A stretch of 16,271 nucleotides of DNA from an uncultured Chlorobiaceae bacterium (GTDB lineage Bacteria > Bacteroidota > Chlorobiia > Chlorobiales > Chlorobiaceae), in assembly GCA_903917955.1 (NCBI GenBank), contig CAIXCO010000120.1:1-16271 (forward strand), given 5' to 3'. Below, piece after piece: positions 1 to 6,448 of the stretch. Numbering within the stretch: position 1 is the first letter of the stretch; every line of letters begins with the position of its first letter. The translations under genes were made by a program, and so were the position numbers. The notes beneath the pieces are model-generated. The model ran no database searches, was not told the origin of the DNA, and worked only from the letters and a program-made list of their open reading frames with translations.

Positions 1-182
1 CACCGGGAAAGGCGCACCGTGGCGTGCGGCTCTGGATGTGGTATTATCGGAGCTGGTGGGAGAACGGGATGACCCCGCCCGTAGAGGGGCGGAGCTATTC
101 GCGGGCGGAGGTAGATCTGGCGGGGTATAGGTCACTGAAGGATGCGAGAAGAGGCGGGTGGAGCTGGAAGAGCTGGAGAAAC
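1..182. other. Unassigned left edge, possibly the 3' end of a plus-strand gene
   Basis: No gene can be named here. In the plus frame starting at base 2 the sequence is open up to a TAG at 128-130 and reads like protein (ALDVVLSELVGERDD), so it may be the tail of a gene entering from the left. After that stop the same frame continues to a TAA at 191-193 with another plausible stretch, RRVELEELEKPTG. Between about 96 and 150 the next frame (AEVDLAGYRSLKDARR) looks more protein-like. This mixture could mean a decayed or frameshifted gene end, or chance in G-rich DNA. A perfect 6-bp inverted repeat lies at 75-80 and 87-92. It has no T-run after it, so it does not look like an intrinsic terminator for the leftward ruvC. 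Confidence 0.25.
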
Positions 183-746
183 CTACCGGATAACCATATC
201 AGGAGAGGCACGGACAAACGCCGACCAGTTGTTCCCCTTTTTCCGGCTTTTGACTGGCTGGCTGAGAGAGTCGCGGCTTTCACCTCTCAGCAGATCGCAC
301 AGCGCAATACCGAGAGCATCAGTCACATCGAAGGGCTCAGGAACCGGAGTGAGGGCAAGCAGCCTTGCAACCATAAATGCAACCTGCTCCTTGCTTGCCG
401 CCCCCTTTCCTGTCACGGCAAGCTTCACCTCACGGGGAGCATACTCATGCAGCACAAGCTCACTGTTCATCGCCAGGGCAATCACCGCCCCCCTTACCTG
501 ACCCAGTTTCAGCGCCGACTGCACATTTTGGCTTAAAAAGGCGGTTTCAAGAGCAAGGCGCGCAGGCCGGAAATCAGCAATAATTCCCTCAAGCTCGCGG
601 TAGATCTGGCCAATCCGCTCGGCATGAGTGCTGCGGGAGTTAAGGCGGATCACGCCAGATACCAGCGCAGCAAAACTCCCGCCACTGTGGCAAACCACAC
701 CGTAGCCGGTTATGCGGCTTCCAGGGTCAACTCCCAAAACAACCAC
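183..746 (-). CDS. ruvC: RuvC, Holliday junction resolvase
   Basis: RuvC is the endonuclease that cuts Holliday junctions symmetrically during recombinational repair, working with the RuvAB branch-migration motor. The 187-residue product is slightly longer than typical RuvC. It begins with the RNase H-like strand MVVLGVDPGS and carries all four acidic active-site residues expected for the family: Asp7, Glu67 (in LALETAFLSQN), Asp140 and Asp143 (in FDVTDALGIAL). The start is a GTG at 746, needed to keep the first beta strand intact; a purine-rich stretch sits right against it. It lies 4 bases after the YebC stop, so the two are almost certainly co-transcribed, an arrangement common in bacteria. 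ruvA and ruvB are not in the window. The last 25 or so residues after the core are basic and poorly conserved. The catalytic assignment is firm. Confidence 0.96.
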   Translation of the reverse strand: MVVLGVDPGSRITGYGVVCHSGGSFAALVSGVIRLNSRSTHAERIGQIYRELEGIIADFRPARLALETAFLSQNVQSALKLGQVRGAVIALAMNSELVLHEYAPREVKLAVTGKGAASKEQVAFMVARLLALTPVPEPFDVTDALGIALCDLLRGESRDSLSQPVKSRKKGNNWSAFVRASPDMVIR

Positions 747-750
747 CTCT

Positions 751-1503
751 CTACTCGTTTAAACTGCTCATTGCGCTCTCACTCAGCTCCATATTGGTGT
801 AGACCGCCTGCACATCGTCATTGCTTTCAAACGCATCAATCAGCTTAATCACCTTGCGGGCATCCTCGGCTTCAAGCTCGATATAATTTTCAGGCACAAG
901 ATCAATTTTTGCATTCTCATAAGCAATACCTGCACCATCAAGCGCTGTTTTAACGCGTTCAAGATCCTTGAAATCGGATATGACCGTTATATAGTTCTCA
1001 TCTTCGCTGCCAAGATCTTCAAGACCGGCATCAAGCAGAAGTTCCATCAGTTGATCCTCGCTGGCAGCAGAGCGGGGAACATCAACCAGGCCCTTGCGCT
1101 GGAACATCCAGGCAACACTGCCACTTTCACCAAGGGAGCCATTGTTTCTGCTCATAATGTGGCGGATATCGGCAACCGTACGATTGCGGTTATCCGTTGC
1201 AGTCTCAATGATCAAGGCAATCCCGGCAGGGCCATACCCCTCGTAGGTAATTTCGTCCCAGGTCACGCCCTCAAGCTCCCCGGTTCCCTTCTTGACCGCA
1301 CGCTGGATATTATCCATCGGCATGGAATTATCTCTTGCTGTATCAATCGCAAGCCTCAGACGGGGATTGCCCGAAGGATCACCCCCACCCATTTTTGCTG
1401 CAATGGTAATCTCCTTGACCAGTTTGGTGAACAAACTGCCTCTTTTCTGGTCGGTTACCGCCTTTTTTCTCTTAATGGTTGCCCATTTACTGTGTCCTGA
1501 CAT
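751..1503 (-). CDS. yebC: YebC/TACO1-family protein
   Basis: The 250-residue protein has the full-length signature of the YebC/PmpR/TACO1 family. The N-terminus is MSGHSKWATIKRKKAVTDQKRG, followed by FTKLVKEITIAAKMGGGDPSGNPRLRLAI, the motif YEGYGPAGIALIIETATDN, and the GSVAWMF segment near residue 130. Members were first described as DNA-binding transcriptional regulators, some repressing quorum-sensing or recombination genes. The mitochondrial relative TACO1 acts in translation, and recent work on bacterial members points to help for ribosomes at difficult sequences. The role in this organism cannot be read from the sequence. It leads a two-gene unit with ruvC, 4 bases apart, and is transcribed away from pheA. 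The ATG at 1503 is the family's conserved start. Length and residues look intact. Confidence 0.95.
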   Translation of the reverse strand: MSGHSKWATIKRKKAVTDQKRGSLFTKLVKEITIAAKMGGGDPSGNPRLRLAIDTARDNSMPMDNIQRAVKKGTGELEGVTWDEITYEGYGPAGIALIIETATDNRNRTVADIRHIMSRNNGSLGESGSVAWMFQRKGLVDVPRSAASEDQLMELLLDAGLEDLGSEDENYITVISDFKDLERVKTALDGAGIAYENAKIDLVPENYIELEAEDARKVIKLIDAFESNDDVQAVYTNMELSESAMSSLNE

Positions 1504-1620
1504 AATAAAAAATGGTGATTTATTATTCCCTTCAAACGTCTGCCTATGATAATAGATTTATTTTCTTTAAATAAAATCAAATCTGACGGCATTCGTGCAA
1601 GTTACCAACAAGAAAAAACA

Positions 1621-2463
1621 ATGACAAACGTGATGATCGCCTACCAGGGTGAACCTGGAGCGTACAGTGAAATCGCCGCGCTCCGAATTGGAGAGCCAAA
1701 ACCCTTCGAATCCTTTGACGAGGTCTTTGCTGCCGTTGAAAACCACGAGGTCAATTATGCCGTCATCCCCATAGAAAATTCACTGGGCGGCAGCATTCAT
1801 CACAACTATGATCTTCTGCTTCAGCATCCGGTCACCATTGTGGCCGAAACCTTTATCAAGGTGAAACACTGCCTGCTCGGTATTCCTGGAGCAACAATAG
1901 AAAATGGCAGAAAGGCACTCTCCCACCCCCAGGCTTTGGCCCAGTGCCGAAACTTTTTTGCCACTCACCCTCATATCAAGGCTGAAGTGGCTTACGATAC
2001 GGCGGGCAGTGCTAAAATGATTGCCGCCAGCCGGGATGCAACAAAGCTTGCCATAGCCTCAAAAAGGGCCGCCGAACTCTACGGGCTTGAAATTTTGCAG
2101 GAAAACCTTGCGGATGAAGAGTGGAATATCACCCGCTTTTTCTGCATTGCCCATGCAAAAAATCCAGCACCTTTGCCGATTGAAACAACACTGGAGAGTG
2201 CCCAACACAAAACATCCATCGTCTTTACACTTCCCAATGAACCAGGCTCACTGTTCAAGGCACTGGCTACCTTTGCCCTGCGTGATATTGACCTTACAAA
2301 AATTGAGTCACGACCGTTCAGAAAAAAAGCTTTCGAATACCTCTTTTATGTCGATTTCATAGGAGAGCAGAACGACCGGAACATCCAGAACGCCATCGGC
2401 CACCTCCGGGAATTTGCCACTATGGTCAACGTTCTCGGAAGTTACGGAGTGGTTACAGAATGA
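1621..2463 (+). CDS. pheA: Prephenate dehydratase (PheA, monofunctional, with ACT domain)
   Basis: This cytosolic enzyme converts prephenate to phenylpyruvate, the committed step of phenylalanine synthesis. It is monofunctional: there is no chorismate mutase domain. Residues 1-180 form the two-lobed dehydratase domain, with GEPGAYSEIAA near residue 10, IENSLGGSIHHNYDLL at 51-66 and the catalytic Thr-Arg-Phe triplet at 171-173 (NITRFF). Residues about 198-275 form an ACT domain with PNEPGSLF and the ESRP motif at 229-232, the elements that bind phenylalanine for feedback inhibition. The 280-residue length fits the family. An in-frame ATG at 1546 would add 25 residues with no family counterpart, so I chose 1621, although no strong ribosome site precedes either. 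The stop overlaps the polA start (ATGA). The Chlorobium tepidum orthologue is, from memory, structurally characterised as an allosteric enzyme. Confidence 0.95.
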   Translation: MTNVMIAYQGEPGAYSEIAALRIGEPKPFESFDEVFAAVENHEVNYAVIPIENSLGGSIHHNYDLLLQHPVTIVAETFIKVKHCLLGIPGATIENGRKALSHPQALAQCRNFFATHPHIKAEVAYDTAGSAKMIAASRDATKLAIASKRAAELYGLEILQENLADEEWNITRFFCIAHAKNPAPLPIETTLESAQHKTSIVFTLPNEPGSLFKALATFALRDIDLTKIESRPFRKKAFEYLFYVDFIGEQNDRNIQNAIGHLREFATMVNVLGSYGVVTE

Positions 2464-5318
2464 ACAAACGGCAGCTCGATTTTTTTTCTCCCGACACAAC
2501 GGAAGATACGCCAGAAAAAGCGGTAGCAGTCACCCAAAAACCTTCGCTTTTTCTGCTCGACGGCATGGCCATCGTCTACCGGGCTTTTTTTGCTTTGCAA
2601 CGGGCTGGCATGACGAGCAAAGAGGGAATGCCTACCGGAGCTATTTTCGGCTTTGCCTCTGCGCTGCTGAAAATTTTTGAAACCTGGAAGCCGAACTACC
2701 TCGCAGCGGTATTCGACAGCAAGGAAAAGACCTTCCGACACGATCTTTACCCCCTCTACAAGGCCAATCGGCCCTCACCGCCTGAAGATCTTATCATGCA
2801 GCTTGATGCCATCTTCGAACTGCTTGAAGCCTTCGACATCCCACTCATCAAAGCTGCCGGGTATGAGGCCGACGATCTTATCGGTACTGCGTCACGCAAG
2901 TTCGCGCAAACATGCCAGATCTATATTGTCAGCCCTGACAAGGATCTTGCCCAACTGGTGCACGAAGGGGTACATATCCTCAAACCCGGCAAAAACCAGA
3001 ATGAACTTGAGCTCTTTGGAAAAAAGGAGATCACCGAGCAGTTCGGGGTTCCACCTGAGCTCTTCACCCAGTTTTTAACCCTCACCGGTGATAGTTCCGA
3101 CAACATTCCGGGAGCTAAAGGAATTGGCCCAAAAACCGCAGCCTCCCTGCTTGGCAACTATGGCTCCCTGCAGAATATCTATGCGCATCTCGACGATATC
3201 TCCCCGAAAAACCGTCACAGCCTCCTTGAATTTCAGCCATCGCTGGGCCTGATAACCGACCTTGTCACCATACGCACTGACCTGCCGATTGATGTTACCC
3301 TGAAAGAGCTTGCCTGCACCCAGCCAGACCCGGGAAAACTTTTCCAGTTGCTGCAAAAACTCGATCTTAAAACCGTTGCGTCAAGGGTAGGCGCCCTGCG
3401 ATTCGGTACGGGCGGGTACGGGTCGGGTACGGGGTCAGAGGGGGCGGTTGGAGTTGGCGGGGATATCGGAACTGTGGAGGCAAAAGATTCTTCGCCCCTG
3501 CAGCCCCTGCGATCCCCCCGGGAGGGAGCTGACTATGCGCGTGTTGATACGGAGGAAAAACTGCGGGAACTTCTGACATCGCTCCAGGGGGCGCAGCGCA
3601 TCGCCGTTGATACAGAAACGACCAGTCTTGATACGTTTGAGGCTGAACTGGCAGGAATATCGCTCTGCAAAGAGGCAGGAACAGCACATTTCATCTCTTT
3701 TGCACAAAGCACACTCCACCGTGAAACAACGCTCGCACTCCTCAAGCCACTGCTCGAAAATGCCTCTCTGCCAAAAACAGGCCAGAACCTCAAATACGAC
3801 ATTCTTGTCCTGAAAAAATATAGCATAGAGCTCTCTCCCGTTGGCTTCGACACCATGCTTGCGAGCTATGTGCTCAACCCCGATGAGCGGCACAATCTCG
3901 ATGACCTGGCTGCCCAATATATCGGTTATCAAACAACAACGTTTGATGAATTGGTCGGAACGGGAAAAACAAAAGTACCTATTTTTGAGGTAGAGGCCGA
4001 AAAGCTCTCAGCTTATGCCTGTCAGGATGCTGATCTTGCCCTTCAACTGGAAGAGATCTTCCGCAAAAAACTGGACGAGGAAAAAGAGCTGCTCTGGCTC
4101 TGCGAAAACATTGAGTTCCCGCTGGTCTCCGTTCTTGCCGCAATGGAATATGAGGGTGTCTGTATTGACACTGCGCATCTTGAAAAAGCCTCTGAAAAGG
4201 CAAAAAAAGAGCTCGATCTGTTGACAGAAAAAATTTATGCTGCCGCAGGCTCCCTCTTCAACATCGACTCTCCGAAACAGCTTGCCCATATCCTCTTTTC
4301 GGTGCTTGGCATTCCACCCAAAAAAGCGACAAAAACGGGCTACTCAACCAATGTTGAAGTACTTGAAGAGCTTGCTGCAACCTATCCCATAGCACGTGAC
4401 CTGCTCGAATACCGAAGCCTGCAGAAACTCAAAAGCACTTATATTGACGCATTACCAAAAATGGTCAACCCGCTCACAGGCCGACTCCACACCACCTTCA
4501 ATCAATTTGTTACCGCAACAGGCCGTCTCTCATCCTCAAAACCGAATCTCCAGAACATTCCCATACGCACTGCGCTTGGAAAAGAGATCCGCAAGGCATT
4601 CGTCCCCTCATCGCCCGAAAAATGGCTGCTCTCGGCCGATTATTCCCAGATTGAACTAAGAATTGCCGCCGAAATTTCCGCAGACCCCCAACTCCTCAAG
4701 GCATTCCGCAACCGCGAGGATATTCACACCGCAACCGCAAAGGTGATTTTTGAAACCAATGAAATTACCAGCGATATGCGGCGCAAGGCAAAAGAGGTAA
4801 ACTTCGGAGTCCTCTACGGCATCATGCCTTTTGGCCTCTCACGAAGACTCAATATCACACAAAAGGAGGCCAAGGCAATTATCGAGACCTACACCTCAAA
4901 GTATCCCAAACTCTTTGAAGCATTGCAGGGGATTATTGAAACCGGAAGAGAAAAAGGGTATGTAACAACCATTCTTGGAAGGCGCCGTTACCTTGCCGAC
5001 CTCAACAGCCGGAATACCAACCTGAAAAAAGCGGCTGAACGGGCGGCCATGAATACACCAATTCAGGGCACCGCCGCCGACATCATCAAATGCGCCATGA
5101 ACCTCTGCAGCAGCAGAATGCAGCAGCAAAACATGAAATCAGTCATGCTGCTTCAAGTGCATGACGAACTGCTCTTTGAAACCACTGATGAAGAAAAAGA
5201 GCCACTTTCAGTACTCGTTGAACAGGCAATGATTGATGCTGCAATAACTTGCGGCATGAAAACCGTACCGGTTCTGGTTGATATCGGTATTGGAAAAAAC
5301 TGGCTGGAAGCCCATTAA
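2460..5318 (+). CDS. polA: DNA polymerase I
   Basis: This family A polymerase carries out gap filling, repair and RNA-primer removal. All three activities appear intact in 952 residues. Residues about 29-310 are the 5'-3' flap nuclease (LFLLDGMAIVYRAFF, YEADDLIGT, VSPDKDLAQLV, LTGDSSDNIPGAKGIGPKTA). Residues about 350-540 are a proofreading 3'-5' exonuclease with Asp384 and Glu386 (VDTET) plus LKYDILVLK and YACQDADLAL, so it is E. coli-like rather than Taq-like. The polymerase domain follows. It has motif A with Asp727 (SADYSQIELR), motif B with Arg774, Lys778, Phe782 and Tyr786 (RRKAKEVNFGVLYG), and motif C with His901-Asp902 (QVHDELLFE). The Phe in motif B predicts discrimination against dideoxynucleotides. 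A Gly-rich insert of about 25 residues lies between the two nuclease domains. The start codon overlaps the pheA stop, suggesting translational coupling. Confidence 0.97.
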   Translation: MNKRQLDFFSPDTTEDTPEKAVAVTQKPSLFLLDGMAIVYRAFFALQRAGMTSKEGMPTGAIFGFASALLKIFETWKPNYLAAVFDSKEKTFRHDLYPLYKANRPSPPEDLIMQLDAIFELLEAFDIPLIKAAGYEADDLIGTASRKFAQTCQIYIVSPDKDLAQLVHEGVHILKPGKNQNELELFGKKEITEQFGVPPELFTQFLTLTGDSSDNIPGAKGIGPKTAASLLGNYGSLQNIYAHLDDISPKNRHSLLEFQPSLGLITDLVTIRTDLPIDVTLKELACTQPDPGKLFQLLQKLDLKTVASRVGALRFGTGGYGSGTGSEGAVGVGGDIGTVEAKDSSPLQPLRSPREGADYARVDTEEKLRELLTSLQGAQRIAVDTETTSLDTFEAELAGISLCKEAGTAHFISFAQSTLHRETTLALLKPLLENASLPKTGQNLKYDILVLKKYSIELSPVGFDTMLASYVLNPDERHNLDDLAAQYIGYQTTTFDELVGTGKTKVPIFEVEAEKLSAYACQDADLALQLEEIFRKKLDEEKELLWLCENIEFPLVSVLAAMEYEGVCIDTAHLEKASEKAKKELDLLTEKIYAAAGSLFNIDSPKQLAHILFSVLGIPPKKATKTGYSTNVEVLEELAATYPIARDLLEYRSLQKLKSTYIDALPKMVNPLTGRLHTTFNQFVTATGRLSSSKPNLQNIPIRTALGKEIRKAFVPSSPEKWLLSADYSQIELRIAAEISADPQLLKAFRNREDIHTATAKVIFETNEITSDMRRKAKEVNFGVLYGIMPFGLSRRLNITQKEAKAIIETYTSKYPKLFEALQGIIETGREKGYVTTILGRRRYLADLNSRNTNLKKAAERAAMNTPIQGTAADIIKCAMNLCSSRMQQQNMKSVMLLQVHDELLFETTDEEKEPLSVLVEQAMIDAAITCGMKTVPVLVDIGIGKNWLEAH
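3405..3434 (+). repeat. Three GGTACGGG units in the polA linker
   Basis: GGTACGGG occurs three times, starting at 3405, 3415 and 3426. The steps are 10 and 11 bases, 21 in total, so the reading frame is kept. The units encode a Gly/Ser/Thr-rich stretch (GTGGYGSGTGS) near residues 316-326, between the flap nuclease and the proofreading domain. They are more G-rich than the surrounding gene. This looks like a short tandem expansion in a linker that tolerates change; it is not a recognised functional motif. Confidence 0.7.
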
Positions 5319-5321
5319 TGA

Positions 5322-5351
5322 TTGATTTATACAAAAAAGTTTTTTTATATT
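5322..5351 (+). promoter_or_regulatory. Candidate promoter for the M23-DUF2795-Omp85 group
   Basis: Just after the polA stop lies TTGATT (5322-5327), then an 18-base A/T-rich spacer and TATATT (5346-5351), a fair sigma-70-type match. The same bases 5346-5353 also read TATATTTG, which fits the Bacteroidetes-type TAnnTTTG element. Either reading would place transcription start near 5360 and give a leader of roughly 85 bases before the M23 gene. The spacer contains adjoining A and T runs. This is assigned by eye. Confidence 0.3.
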
Positions 5352-5445
5352 TGTCCTCTGATAGCATTGCTGTTAAGACGAATAATTCCCGATATCCCAT
5401 GACTTCGAAAAACGATGTATGGCTTCATCTGAATACGGCAATACA

Positions 5446-6177
5446 ATGAAAACTTTTTTATTTAAACACATAGCGGCAAAAGCGCTTTTCTGCTCTTTTG
5501 CACTTTTCTCCTCTTTTTTGTGGAGTTCGGCAACTCTTTGTGCTGAAGAACAGGCGCCTGTTGAAAGCAAAAACACGACACAGGAAAACCATACCGAAAA
5601 ACTGCTTGCAAGTACCGAAAAAATGATTGAGCAGTTGATATTGCAGATAGAGTCAGAGAATAAAGGCAGTGCAGAATCAGGAGGAGTTGCTGAAAATCCC
5701 GGTTCATCCTCCTACACATCCTCCATACCAAACATCAAGCCTCTCATCGGTTTAATTACCAGCGTTTTCGGACGTCGCGTGCACCCAATCTACAACGAGA
5801 TTCGTTTTCACACCGGCATTGATTTTTCTGCTTCAGAGGGTACAAGGGTACACTCGACAGGTGACGGAGTTGTCGCCTTTTCAGGATATGACAAAGGGTA
5901 TGGACAAAAAATAACCATCGATCATGGATACGGCTTTAAAACCATCTATGCCCATCTTTCAAAATCGCTGGTTCGCCAGGGAGAGAGAGTTACCCGTGGC
6001 GAAATCATCGCGCTGTCAGGAAACACCGGTGACTCAACAGGCCCGCATCTGCACTACGAAGTAAAAAAGAATAACGTAACAGTCAACCCAACCGTATATT
6101 TTCTTGATGAAAACAATCCGGACAATCTCATCACAAAACAAAAAAGCTCACCGGAACCAAGTGGCAATAACTCGTAA
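5446..6177 (+). CDS. Exported M23-family peptidase (LytM-like murein endopeptidase)
   Basis: M23 peptidases are zinc endopeptidases that cut peptide cross-links in peptidoglycan. The 243-residue product starts with a Lys-containing N-terminus and a hydrophobic segment to about residue 31, a signal peptide with likely cleavage after LCA (residue 33). Cys32 is not in a lipobox context, so a lipoprotein is unlikely. A polar, partly helical region (residues 34-95) precedes the catalytic domain at about 100-218. That domain carries every zinc and catalytic residue: His122 and Asp126 (FHTGIDFSA), His170 (YAHLS), and His201 and His203 (PHLHYE). It is therefore predicted to be active, unlike EnvC/NlpD-type activators. 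An upstream in-frame ATG at 5419 would put nine polar residues before the signal sequence, so I prefer 5446. It heads a close-packed envelope group. Confidence 0.9.
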   Translation: MKTFLFKHIAAKALFCSFALFSSFLWSSATLCAEEQAPVESKNTTQENHTEKLLASTEKMIEQLILQIESENKGSAESGGVAENPGSSSYTSSIPNIKPLIGLITSVFGRRVHPIYNEIRFHTGIDFSASEGTRVHSTGDGVVAFSGYDKGYGQKITIDHGYGFKTIYAHLSKSLVRQGERVTRGEIIALSGNTGDSTGPHLHYEVKKNNVTVNPTVYFLDENNPDNLITKQKSSPEPSGNNS

Positions 6178-6201
6178 CCTGAATAACTCAATCGACGTAG
6201 T

Positions 6202-6429
6202 ATGTACTGGAATTTAGATCTTGCCCGTCATATAGCTGATGCTCCATGGCCTGTAACAAAAGATGAACTTATCAATTATGCAAACCGCAGTGGCGCACCC
6301 CAACAGGTGATCGACAACCTCAACGACTTGCCCGACAGCGACGACATGTATGAAAGTCTTGACGAAGTATGGCCTGACTACCCTACCGACGAAGACTTTG
6401 GCTACGGTGATGAAGAACCATTAACATAG
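6202..6429 (+). CDS. Small DUF2795-type protein
   Basis: This is a 75-residue acidic protein with no signal peptide or membrane segment. The central part, WPVTKDELINYANRSGAPQQVIDNLNDLPD followed by DMYESLDEVW, matches the pattern I know for the DUF2795 family: a short helical fold with a conserved Trp-Pro, a Lys-(Asp/Glu)-Glu-Leu segment, a Gly-Ala turn and a Leu-Pro-Asp end. The C-terminal 18 residues are strongly acidic. No biochemical function is established for the family to my knowledge. It sits 24 bases after the M23 peptidase and 19 bases before the Omp85 gene, so it is probably co-transcribed with both. Whether it has a part in envelope work is only suggested by position. Confidence 0.8.
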   Translation: MYWNLDLARHIADAPWPVTKDELINYANRSGAPQQVIDNLNDLPDSDDMYESLDEVWPDYPTDEDFGYGDEEPLT

Positions 6430-6448
6430 CACAAAACGGGATTCATGC

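Noticed and set aside
1546..1620. In-frame ATG at 1546 as the pheA start
   Set aside because: It would add 25 residues with no counterpart in prephenate dehydratases; MTNVMIAYQGEPGAYS from 1621 begins at the conserved first strand.
5476..5545. M23 peptidase as a lipoprotein through Cys32
   Set aside because: The residues before the Cys are Ala-Thr-Leu; a lipobox needs Gly, Ala or Ser directly before it. Ordinary signal cleavage fits better.
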